Source: CAVDWX01 sp963612735
Lineage (GTDB): Bacteria; Bacillota_I; Bacilli_A; RFN20; CAG-826
NCBI GenBank assembly: GCA_963612735.1
Contig: CAVDWX010000078.1
Span: 1-39,112, forward strand
Length of the DNA: 39,112 bases
Direction: 5' to 3'
Under the pieces are notes generated by a model. The model had not been told where the DNA came from, made no database searches, and saw nothing but the letters and a program-made list of their open reading frames with translations. Each line of letters opens with the position of its first letter. The stretch's first letter is position 1. Shown here in pieces: positions 32,247 to 39,112 of the stretch. A program made the translations under genes and the position numbers.

Positions 32247-33383
32247 TTAATTCTCCTTTTTATCAACTACACTAATTAATTTTCCGTCTGATAAGACTGT
32301 AACAATATTTTCGCCTTTATTTACTTGCTTTATGTTTTTTAAAGGATGGCCTGAAGCATCAAGAGTAATGGAATAGCCTCTTTTTAAAATATTAGTGGGA
32401 CTAAGCGCTTCTAGATGATTACTAATTCCATCTAATTTTAATTTATGTGTTTTAATAATATTCATTATATTATCATTTAATTCTTCTTTATAGCTTTCTA
32501 ATAATTCATTCGCGGATTTGACTTTATCGATAAGTGCTTCTTTCATACGCGTTTCAAAAAGTACGAGTTTATCGAGTATTTCTCTTTTATCCACTGTCGC
32601 AAGCTCTGCAGCAGCGGTTGGAGTTGAAGCCCTTTTATCCACTACAAAGTCAACTAAAGTAGTATCTATTTCGTGACCGACTGCACTGATAACTGGCATT
32701 TTAGAAGCAGCAATGGCTCTTACCAAGGCTTCATCATTAAAGGCTGATAAATCTTCGCTAGCTCCCCCACCACGTCCAATAATGAGGGTATCTAAAGGAT
32801 AAGTTTGAGATATATTAAAAGCTTTTAATAATTCTTTAGGAGCATTTTCTCCTTGTACCGATGAAGGAAAGACATAAATATCCGCTACTGGATATCTTCT
32901 TTTAATGTTGAATAACAAATCTTTGATCGCTGCACCATTTATCGCTGTAATAATTCCAATGGCTTTTGGGAAAATGTTTATTGCTCTTTTTCTAGATATA
33001 TCAAATAAACCTTCTTGTTGTAATTTCTTTTTTAATTTCTCTAATTCGATGAGCTGGTTTCCTTTTCCAACCGGCTCCATTTCATAAACTGTTAGCTGAT
33101 AATTACCGCGCGGCACATAAACATCTAAAGATGCATATAAGATGACTTCATCACCGTTTTTTATTTCAAAAGCCATCTTTTTAGCGTATTCGTAAAACAT
33201 CACTGCTGAAACAGTTGATTCGTCATCTTTTAAAGAAAAATAGATATGACCACTTGGGTAAGGTTTAAAATTACTAACCTCGCCTTTAATATAAATGAAT
33301 TTTAAGTCTGGATTGTTGTTTATGGTCCTTTTAATGCGAGTATTTAGTTCACTAACCGATAATACCGCTTTCTCAAAAATCAT
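32247..33383 (-). CDS. xseA: exodeoxyribonuclease VII large subunit
   Basis: XseA is the catalytic subunit of exonuclease VII. The N-terminal OB domain shows IYIKGEVSNFKPYPSGHIYFSLKD (shown here as the first 10 and last residues only: IKGEVSNF, GHIYFSLKD) and the catalytic domain has the GRGGGASEDLSAFNDEAL and SAVGHEID motifs. A coiled-coil region follows (residues about 255-320). At 378 residues it is shorter than the E. coli protein (456), mainly in the coiled-coil and tail. The ATG overlaps the nusB stop by four bases (ATGA). The nusB-xseA-xseB order is conserved in Firmicutes. Confidence 0.95.
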   Translation of the reverse strand: MIFEKAVLSVSELNTRIKRTINNNPDLKFIYIKGEVSNFKPYPSGHIYFSLKDDESTVSAVMFYEYAKKMAFEIKNGDEVILYASLDVYVPRGNYQLTVYEMEPVGKGNQLIELEKLKKKLQQEGLFDISRKRAINIFPKAIGIITAINGAAIKDLLFNIKRRYPVADIYVFPSSVQGENAPKELLKAFNISQTYPLDTLIIGRGGGASEDLSAFNDEALVRAIAASKMPVISAVGHEIDTTLVDFVVDKRASTPTAAAELATVDKREILDKLVLFETRMKEALIDKVKSANELLESYKEELNDNIMNIIKTHKLKLDGISNHLEALSPTNILKRGYSITLDASGHPLKNIKQVNKGENIVTVLSDGKLISVVDKKEN

Positions 33384-33796
33384 TTTAGAGCCTCATCGAG
33401 AATGGCATTGATAAATTTAGCTTGTTTCTCATCGATATATTTTTTAGCAAGATTAATAGCTATGTTAATAACGATCTTTTTATCGACCTTTTCTACAAAA
33501 TAATAATGAGAATAGCTCATGATAAGTATACTTCTTGTTAACAAAGGTAAACGTTCCCATTTCCATGAATTTAATTTAGGCAAAAACGCTTCTTTAATTT
33601 GTCCATATTTACTTAAAGCATGGCCAACGCTATCTTTGATATATAATGGGACTTCTTCAAACGGACATTCACATAACTCAGACATTAAAAAAGAAGCAGA
33701 GCGATGATCTTCACTCTTACTATTTTCAAAGTCATTTAATTCATTATAAATGACAGTCATGATAATAAAATGCTGTTGGTTACGTGATATTTTCAT
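33380..33796 (-). CDS. nusB: transcription antitermination factor NusB
   Basis: NusB binds boxA RNA with S10 to support antitermination of rRNA operons. The 138-residue all-helical protein shows the C-terminal family stretch around LTRSILIMSYSHYY and VVINIAINLAKKY (here IVINIAINLAKKYIDEKQAKFINAILDE in part), typical of NusB; conservation of the N terminus is weaker. Its start is two bases after the Asp23 gene stop and its TGA overlaps the xseA ATG. Position between asp23 (yqhY) and xseA matches the Bacillus order and supports the call. Confidence 0.9.
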   Translation of the reverse strand: MKISRNQQHFIIMTVIYNELNDFENSKSEDHRSASFLMSELCECPFEEVPLYIKDSVGHALSKYGQIKEAFLPKLNSWKWERLPLLTRSILIMSYSHYYFVEKVDKKIVINIAINLAKKYIDEKQAKFINAILDEALK

Positions 33797-33798
33797 TA

Positions 33799-34140
33799 TT
33801 AAACAATTGATTCAACTTTAACGATTATATCTAAGGGAACTTGTTCTGTAGTCATCATTAAGGTGTGATAAATTTCTTGTTGGATGTGTAAAGAAACTTC
33901 TTGTATGTCTTTTCCTTTAGCGACATCAACCACGACTTTAATGTGAACAATACCTCGTCTAATGTCGGTTTGAACAGGTCGATTTAATCTAAAATATTGA
34001 TTTTTTTGTAATTTTTTCTTTGATTCAGAAATTCCTTCAATATGAGATAAAGAATTAGCAACTAGTGTTTCGAAAACATCTTCTGAAATTGCTAATTTTC
34101 CTTTTTTGGAATAGGTATCAATATAAACAAATCGAGCCAT
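33799..34140 (-). CDS. Asp23/Gls24 family protein (YqhY-like)
   Basis: The 113-residue protein has the Asp23/DUF322 pattern: an ISEDVFETLVANSLSHIEG helix after a short strand, then a strand-rich half with IVHIKVVVDVAKGKDIQEV and an EVQQEIYHTLMMTT-like final helix (here HIQQEIYHTLMM). Homologues next to nusB (YqhY) are linked to lipid metabolism homeostasis in Bacillus; the exact activity is not known. GGAG lies upstream of the ATG. It begins 67 bases after the yrzB stop, so a promoter may lie in that gap, although I cannot identify one with confidence. Confidence 0.88.
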   Translation of the reverse strand: MARFVYIDTYSKKGKLAISEDVFETLVANSLSHIEGISESKKKLQKNQYFRLNRPVQTDIRRGIVHIKVVVDVAKGKDIQEVSLHIQQEIYHTLMMTTEQVPLDIIVKVESIV

Positions 34141-34207
34141 AAGATTTTCTCCGTTATTAACTATATATGAAATATATCAAACTTTCAAAATAAAGTAATT
34201 GAGAACT

Positions 34208-34480
34208 CTAATTATTTTCTTCATCTTTTAAAGCGGGTTCCTCGTTAAAAGCATTGAAAACTTCTAAAACTTCTTCATATTCATCATCATCTTCAATATC
34301 TTCAAGATTTCCTTCATCGTCATATGACATGACCATTACTTCATCTGGATTATTTCTTTCATAGAAGAAGACATATTTCTTATTTCTTTCTTCATGTTCA
34401 TAAGTGAATAAGATTTCCATTAAATGTTCGACGCCATCTTTATCTTCTATCACTATTTGCCTTTCATCGATGTCTTTCAT
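34208..34480 (-). CDS. DUF1292 family protein (YrzB-like)
   Basis: The 90-residue acidic protein has the DUF1292 pattern: an IVIEDKDGVEHLMEILFTYEHE hairpin (first and last parts visible as IVIEDKDG and ILFTYEH), then YVFFYERNNPDEVMVMSYDDEG and an acidic helix with EEVLEVFNAF. No function is established for the family. I start at ATG 34480, with AAGGAG 14 bases upstream and an ATGA overlap with ruvX; the frame reading to 34519 lies inside ruvX and has no start signal. alaS-ruvX-yrzB order is the standard Firmicutes arrangement. Confidence 0.88.
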   Translation of the reverse strand: MKDIDERQIVIEDKDGVEHLMEILFTYEHEERNKKYVFFYERNNPDEVMVMSYDDEGNLEDIEDDDEYEEVLEVFNAFNEEPALKDEENN

Positions 34481-34896
34481 TTTTGTTTGCTCCTTACATA
34501 TGTATCCAATATTTCGCATGCTGCAATTCTATCGACACTTTCTTTTCTTTTTTGAGAAGAAACATTTAAAGTAGAAAGAGTGCGATGAGCTGCAACTGTG
34601 GTTAAACGTTCATCCACTAAAATTATATCAAGAGTGGGATCCTCTTTTAAAAGAGCCTCTTTAAATTTTATTACTGATTCCGCTCGCGTTCCAATTTCAC
34701 CACTTAATAAAAGCGGGTAACCTAAAGCGATAGTTTTTATGCCCTTATTTAAAACAACTTCATGGACTCTAGCCCTGGCTTTACTATATTGGTTCGCTGG
34801 AAAGTGAAATGTCTCTAAGCCGTGAACAAAACCTAAAGAATCGCTATAAGCAATTCCTAAAGTAGTTGTTCCTAAATCTAATCCAATAGCTTTCAT
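34477..34896 (-). CDS. ruvX: Holliday junction resolvase RuvX (YqgF)
   Basis: The 139-residue protein is the RNase H-fold YqgF/RuvX, implicated in Holliday junction resolution and in pre-16S rRNA 5' processing. The motifs are GLDLGTTTLGIAYSD at the N terminus (first catalytic Asp), TIALGYPLLLSGEIGTRA, and VDERLTTVAA (second acidic site), with SVDRIAACEIL at the end (third Asp). The start overlaps the alaS stop (TAATG) and the TGA stop overlaps the yrzB ATG, so the three genes form one coupled operon behind the alaS T-box. Confidence 0.95.
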   Translation of the reverse strand: MKAIGLDLGTTTLGIAYSDSLGFVHGLETFHFPANQYSKARARVHEVVLNKGIKTIALGYPLLLSGEIGTRAESVIKFKEALLKEDPTLDIILVDERLTTVAAHRTLSTLNVSSQKRKESVDRIAACEILDTYVRSKQK

Positions 34897-37499
34897 TATT
34901 TATATAATTCCTTGGCTTTAGTTATGGCTAAGGATATTTTATCATTATTTTTGCCAGCACCACTAGCCATATCGTTACGTCCTCCACCACTTCCTTCAAG
35001 AACGTTAGCTAATTCTTTGACAATTAAGCCTGCTTTATAATTTTGTAAAGCTATTCCGTTAACAGAAACGACAATGGGTATATTGTTTTTATTTTCTCCG
35101 AATAAAACGATGACACTATCTCTATGAATTTGCTTTAATGAATCAAGTAAAGAAAGTAGACTATCGCGAGAGAAATTATTCATCTTAGCTACGAGATAAT
35201 TGATTCCATCTTTTTCTACAAATTCATTTTTTAAATTATTTGATAATGAAGCGGATAATTTGTTTGTTAACGTTTCAACATTCTTTTTTATTTCATTTTT
35301 TTCATTTAGTAATGAAGCAAAACGCGTATTGACTTCAGAATATGAGGATGCCCCTAATTGATCTTTGATGTTATTTAAGATAGCTTCACGATGTTTAATT
35401 AATTCATAAGCTCCAAAAGATGTGCGAGCTTGAATTCTTCTCACCCCTGAAGCAATCGATTCTTCAAATTCAATAGCAAACATTCCGATTTCTTCGGTAT
35501 TTTTTACATGTGTTCCCCCACAGAATTCTTTAGATACATCGCCAAATGTTACGACTCTAACAACGTCTCCATATTTATCATCAAATAAGGCTTTTGCTCC
35601 TATTTTTTTAGCTTCTTCAATAGGAAGAACTAGTGTTTTTTCAGGAATAGCTTCACTAATCCATTCATTTACTTTTCTTTCAACGGTTAATAAATCTTCG
35701 ACACTAATTTTTTCAAAGTGCGAAAAATCAAAATGGATGTATTCATCACTGACGTAAGATCCGTGTTGAGCGATATGATCGCCTAAAACATCGCTTAAGG
35801 CTCTTTGAAGAAGGTGAACTGATGAGTGATTTCGCATAATCTTTTTTCTTCTTAAAATGTCGATATTAAGAGTAAATTCGTCACCTACTTTAACTTCTCC
35901 GTATAAAACAGTTACATGATGCAAATGTTGTTTGTTAGGTGCTTTATTAATTGAAGTTACTTTTAATGATGTTGTTTCATTTGAAATGGTTCCGGTATCG
36001 GAGATTTGACCACCACTTTCGGCATAAAAATTAGTTCTATCAAAAATGATTTCACCTTCATTAGTTAATGAATCGACTTTCTTTCCGTTTAAGAACAAAG
36101 CAACTACTTTCCCTTTAAGTGGTTCGACATCGTAAACAAATTCACTTTTAACAGTGCAGTCTAATAAATCCTTTGATTGAGAAGACATGCTTTGCAAATC
36201 ACCTCGAGCGTTTCTTGCTCTTTGCTTTTGCATTTCCATTTCTTTTTCAAAACCTTCTAAATCAACTTCGACATGATGTTCTTCACATATTTCCATAGTT
36301 AATTCCTTGGGAAAACCAAAAGTATCATAAAGCTTAAACATATCTTTGCCTGATAAGACATGATTATTTTTGATTAAATCGAGCAATAATTCTTCGCCGT
36401 TTTTAAGAGTTTTGATGAATTTTTCTTCTTCAGCTTCGACCATTTTAGAAATGAATTCTTTCTTAGTTTCTAAATAGGGATAATAATCTTTCATTACTTG
36501 AGCAACAGTATCCACTAATTGGTATAAGAAGGGATGATTGATGCCTAATACTTTTCCGTATCTTTCCGCACGTCTTAACAAACGTCTTAAGACATATCCT
36601 CTTCCTTCGTTAGAAAACATCTCTCCATCAGCTAAGGCAAAGGTAATAGCTCTAATATGATCAACAATAACGCGGTATGCTAATTTATTATCTTCATATT
36701 TAGTATTATTCATTTCTTCAACTTTTTTGATGATAGGAAGAAATAAGTCGGTTTCAAAATTGCTATCTGTTCCTTGAATAATACAAGCTAAACGTTCTAA
36801 TCCAGCACCAGTATCGATATTTTTAGAAGGCAATTCTTTATAATTTTTTCTATCCACTCCTGGAACAGCGTTATATTGAGAGAAAACAATGCCCCATATT
36901 TCGATGTAACGGTCGTTTTCAATTTCGTCTTCAATTAGTTTAATACCTAAATGATTAGGATCATATTTTTCACCTCTATCAAAGAAAACTTCAGTGTTAG
37001 GCCCACAAGGTCCTTCTCCAATTTCCCAAAAGTTGTGTTCTAATGGAATGAGATGAGATTCTTCAATACCATTTTCCATCCAATATTTTTTAGCTTCTAA
37101 ATCACTTGGGTGATAAGTCATATATAATTTTTCTTTGGGCAAATCGAAATATTTTGGTGATGTTAATATTTCTGTAGCGTAAGCAATGACTTCTTTTCTA
37201 AAATAGTCACCAATTGAGAAATTGCCTAGCATTTCAAAGAATGTATGGTGTCTAGCGGTATGTCCAACATTTTCGATATCATTAGTCCTGATGGAACGTT
37301 GGGAGTTAGTAATTCTTCGAGAAGGTGGAATTTCACTCCCGTCAAAATATTTTTTTAGAGCCGCTACTCCGGAATTAATCCATAATAAGGTTGGATCATT
37401 TTTTGGAATAAGAGATGAACCAGGTTCCACATGATGACCTTTACTTTTGAAAAACTCTAGCCATGTTCTTCTTATTTCGTTTGCGCTCATATAATGCAT
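34896..37499 (-). CDS. alaS: alanyl-tRNA synthetase
   Basis: AlaRS charges tRNA-Ala and edits Ser and Gly mischarging. The class II catalytic core begins SANEIRRTWLEFF with the FFEMLGNFSIGDYF motif; the editing domain has the zinc ligands RNHSSVHLLQRAL (HxxxH) and EFCGGTHVKNTEEIG (Cys and His); the C-Ala domain ends in GSGGGRNDMASGAG. Length 867 is normal. I keep ATG 37499, with GGAGG 9 bases upstream; a second Met three codons on is an alternative. Expression is controlled by the alanine T-box leader upstream. Confidence 0.97.
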   Translation of the reverse strand: MHYMSANEIRRTWLEFFKSKGHHVEPGSSLIPKNDPTLLWINSGVAALKKYFDGSEIPPSRRITNSQRSIRTNDIENVGHTARHHTFFEMLGNFSIGDYFRKEVIAYATEILTSPKYFDLPKEKLYMTYHPSDLEAKKYWMENGIEESHLIPLEHNFWEIGEGPCGPNTEVFFDRGEKYDPNHLGIKLIEDEIENDRYIEIWGIVFSQYNAVPGVDRKNYKELPSKNIDTGAGLERLACIIQGTDSNFETDLFLPIIKKVEEMNNTKYEDNKLAYRVIVDHIRAITFALADGEMFSNEGRGYVLRRLLRRAERYGKVLGINHPFLYQLVDTVAQVMKDYYPYLETKKEFISKMVEAEEEKFIKTLKNGEELLLDLIKNNHVLSGKDMFKLYDTFGFPKELTMEICEEHHVEVDLEGFEKEMEMQKQRARNARGDLQSMSSQSKDLLDCTVKSEFVYDVEPLKGKVVALFLNGKKVDSLTNEGEIIFDRTNFYAESGGQISDTGTISNETTSLKVTSINKAPNKQHLHHVTVLYGEVKVGDEFTLNIDILRRKKIMRNHSSVHLLQRALSDVLGDHIAQHGSYVSDEYIHFDFSHFEKISVEDLLTVERKVNEWISEAIPEKTLVLPIEEAKKIGAKALFDDKYGDVVRVVTFGDVSKEFCGGTHVKNTEEIGMFAIEFEESIASGVRRIQARTSFGAYELIKHREAILNNIKDQLGASSYSEVNTRFASLLNEKNEIKKNVETLTNKLSASLSNNLKNEFVEKDGINYLVAKMNNFSRDSLLSLLDSLKQIHRDSVIVLFGENKNNIPIVVSVNGIALQNYKAGLIVKELANVLEGSGGGRNDMASGAGKNNDKISLAITKAKELYK

Positions 37500-37515
37500 A
37501 AATCTTTACCTCCAC

Positions 37516-37541
37516 AAATAAAAAGTTCCTTGTTAAGGAAC
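37516..37541 (-). terminator. T-box terminator hairpin of alaS
   Basis: On the minus strand GTTCCTT/AAGGAAC is a 7-bp stem with a three-base loop, followed by TTTTTATTT. It is mutually exclusive with the antiterminator that uses the T-box sequence just upstream. Confidence 0.85.
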
Positions 37542-37722
37542 GACATCAGCCGCGTTACCATCCTTTTTCGTAAATGTATTACGCTCTTAATTTGACTTCT
37601 TACACGAGTCCAGCGGCGGGTGTTAATCGCTTCCAGGGAGTGGCCTATCTTCTCAATTATTTATCCTTTCCAGCGTACGGATAATCTCTATGATAATTAA
37701 TGAAGACTTCTTTCCCTCATTG
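37516..37722 (-). ncRNA. T-box leader of alaS (alanine specifier)
   Basis: On the minus strand the T-box sequence AGGATGGTAACGCGG (37550-37564) matches the antiterminator core; its TGGT can pair with the ACCA end of uncharged tRNA. Stem I is closed by AGGGA/TCCCT (about 37713-37717 and 37635-37639), and the specifier loop holds GCT (37672-37674), an alanine codon, which agrees with the gene controlled. A terminator hairpin follows (37525-37541). Uncharged tRNA-Ala should favour readthrough into alaS-ruvX-yrzB. Confidence 0.88.
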
Positions 37723-37732
37723 AATTAATTCA

Positions 37733-37761
37733 ATATTAGAATATTTTTTAATAAATGTGAA
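37733..37761 (-). promoter_or_regulatory. predicted promoter of alaS
   Basis: On the minus strand TTCACA (37756-37761) and TAATAT (37733-37738) are 17 bases apart. The predicted start near 37726 lies just before the T-box stem I. Confidence 0.6.
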
Positions 37762-37779
37762 GAAAATTAACAAATAAAA

Positions 37780-37835
37780 AACGCTATCTACAAAGCATTA
37801 AACATATATTTAAAGGTAGAATTTATAGCATCTTT
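37780..37835. terminator. imperfect hairpin between divergent alaS and ATPase genes
   Basis: CGCTATCTAC near 37781 can pair with GTAG-ATAGC near 37817-37831 with a bulge, and T runs lie on both outer sides. No gene on either strand is positioned to need a terminator here, so it may be a remnant. Confidence is low. Confidence 0.25.
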
Positions 37836-37943
37836 TTTATTAACTTACAGCTTTAGCGTTTTGAATGCTTTAGTTTTCATTTTGATTTTTATATATTTCG
37901 ATTATTACTCATCTTGAAAAAAACTGAAAGGTGATGATTGCTG

Positions 37944-39062
37944 ATGTTTTATAGAAAAATTATTAAAGAATTTGAAAAGTGGAAAGAATCTAACAAAATT
38001 AAAAAAAGAGCCCTTATTATTAAAGGATTAAGACAAATTGGTAAAACTACTATTTCACTTGAATTTGCTAAAGCTAATTATTCTAATATCGTCTATATAA
38101 ATTTTATGACGGATAGAACGTTAAAAAATATATTTGATGGAGACTTAAATGTCGACGAGCTAGTCATGAAAATGTCTGCCGCCTTACCAAATTCTCGCTT
38201 TATTCCTGGTGCCACTGTAATTATATTTGATGAATTACAAGAATGTGTAAATGCTCGCGCATCTATTAAACCATTTATGCTTGATGGCAGGTTTGATATC
38301 ATCGCCACCGGCTCATTAATTGGCTTAAGAGGGTATAATAAAAAACAATCTTACGGTATTCCTACAGGTTTTGAATATATTTTTACGATGTATCCGATGG
38401 ATTTTGAAGAATATTTATTAGCCAGAGGTGTCGATGAAAATATCATTAATTATTTAAAAGATTGCTTTAAAAATAAGAAAAAAATAGATCAAAGCGTTCA
38501 TATAAATATGTCTAATTATTATAAAGAATATTTATGCATTGGAGGCATGCCTGATGCGGTGAATACTTTTTTATTAACTCACGACATGAATCGAGTACAT
38601 GATGTTTTAAAAAAAATTTTGGAACAATATAAAGATGATTTTGGCGAGCACTTAAATATAGATGAAGACCCAATTATCAATCAAATTGAATTAAGAAAGA
38701 TTGAGGAAATTTATAGATCGATACCAAAACAATTAGCGAAAGAAAATAAAAAATTCCAATACAAAATTATTGGTAAAAACGCTGTTAGTAGAGACTATCG
38801 AAATGCTATTACTTGGCTTGAAGAATTTGGTCTTATTAAATTATGCTTTAATCTTAATGCTTTAGAGCTACCTCTTGACGGAAATGTTTGCGATAATATT
38901 TTTAAAATATATGTCGTTGATAGCGGGTTATTTGTAGCTATGCTTGAAGAAGGTAGTGTAAATAATATAATCAATGGCGATTTTAAAATTTATAACGGCG
39001 CTATCTATGAAAACATAGTTGCGGAAGCGTTTGTTAAAAATAATAAAAATCTATACTATTAA
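37944..39062 (+). CDS. AAA ATPase of the DUF4143 type, probably C-terminally truncated
   Basis: The protein starts with an AAA_14-like ATPase domain: Walker A in GLRQIGKTT (about residues 28-36), Walker B VIIFDELQE (about 91-99), and a sensor-like TGSLIGL. The second half matches DUF4143 (from about residue 190), with YVVDSGLFVAML-like IYVVDSGLF and IYENIVAEAF. Such proteins are common in mobile or accessory regions; function is unknown. It ends abruptly after KNLYY, where relatives normally continue for roughly 50-80 residues with an EIDF nuclease-like motif. I therefore read it as truncated. The start at ATG 37944 follows an AAAGGTGAT site; the TTG at 37938 is in frame but less likely. Confidence 0.72.
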   Translation: MFYRKIIKEFEKWKESNKIKKRALIIKGLRQIGKTTISLEFAKANYSNIVYINFMTDRTLKNIFDGDLNVDELVMKMSAALPNSRFIPGATVIIFDELQECVNARASIKPFMLDGRFDIIATGSLIGLRGYNKKQSYGIPTGFEYIFTMYPMDFEEYLLARGVDENIINYLKDCFKNKKKIDQSVHINMSNYYKEYLCIGGMPDAVNTFLLTHDMNRVHDVLKKILEQYKDDFGEHLNIDEDPIINQIELRKIEEIYRSIPKQLAKENKKFQYKIIGKNAVSRDYRNAITWLEEFGLIKLCFNLNALELPLDGNVCDNIFKIYVVDSGLFVAMLEEGSVNNIINGDFKIYNGAIYENIVAEAFVKNNKNLYY

Positions 39063-39112
39063 AGAATTCCGAATTCTGGACACTATACGCCTAGGGTTTT
39101 AGCTAATTCATC
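39063..39112 (-). other. possible end of a mobile element
   Basis: Minus-strand codons from 39112 to 39083 read DELAKTLGV and stop, which may be the 3' end of a gene entering from the right. The bases before the ATPase stop, GAATTCCGAATTC at 39064-39076, form a near-palindrome. Only 50 bases are visible, so identity is open. Confidence 0.3.

Noticed and set aside
32243..32266. TTG start for xseB
   Set aside because: AGGAGA, the likely ribosome binding site, would lie inside the extension; ATG 32242 fits.

Overview
The window is a gene-dense, AT-rich chromosomal segment of a low-GC Firmicutes/Tenericutes-type bacterium. Gene order points there: ybeY-cdd-era-recO-glyS-dnaG-rpoD-trmK-nif3, plsY/parE-parC, yqeG-yqeH-yhbY-nadD/yqeK, and xseA-xseB-dxs with nusB and asp23. 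So do the single-chain glycyl-tRNA synthetase, an Ala T-box and strong AGGAGG-type ribosome binding sites. UGA ends several genes (the beta-lactamase-fold hydrolase, dinB, ruvX, nusB) and Trp is UGG, so the code is the standard bacterial one and not the Mycoplasma code. EF-P has the loop I associate with Mollicutes-like lineages (from memory, unverified). A gut Bacilli/Erysipelotrichia/Acholeplasma-like lineage is my best guess; this is an inference.

Layout. 1-3189: edge membrane protein, DUF2188 protein, then ybeY-cdd-era-recO joined by one-base or few-base overlaps. 3190-9228: glyS, dnaG, rpoD, trmK and nif3 on the + strand. 9208-12568: ispH (-), cyclophilin and endonuclease IV (+), ispG (-). 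12569-14569: rpmG, a metallo-beta-lactamase-fold hydrolase, efp and a YneF protein. 14908-20357: plsY diverges from parE-parC (topoisomerase IV). 20491-23545: the yqeG-yqeH-yhbY-nadD/yqeK ribosome-biogenesis/NAD cluster. 23802-26788 is the most accessory part: an orphan MazF/PemK-fold protein, a Crp-family regulator, and divergently from it a lipoprotein plus permease of an ABC importer with no ATPase gene beside them. 26811-37499 is a long minus-strand series: alaS-ruvX-yrzB, asp23-nusB-xseA-xseB-dxs, dinB-xerD-deoB. 37944-39062 is a DUF4143-type ATPase that stops early next to what may be the end of a mobile element.

The genes are mostly housekeeping: translation (glyS, alaS, efp, rpmG, era, ybeY, yqeH, yhbY), replication and repair (dnaG, parE, parC, recO, xseAB, nfo, dinB, xerD), transcription (rpoD, nusB), MEP isoprenoid synthesis (dxs, ispG, ispH, scattered), phospholipid synthesis (plsY) and nucleotide/NAD metabolism (cdd, deoB, nadD).

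The main unexplained signal is a short repeat. TAGTA occurs two or three times at exactly 11-bp spacing at six places (4660, 9612, 14877, 20368, 23765, 32024), nearly always just after a stop codon, and once inside ispH. At two of these places (14848 and 23728) the similarity extends into a longer element that contains a DnaA-box-like TTTTCCAC and a CAGGG patch. Other points of note are a perfect TGTGA-N6-TCACA operator in the Crp-like/ABC divergent region, an inverted repeat filling the ispG promoter spacer, apparently leaderless promoters, and an EF-P tip loop without the PGK motif.
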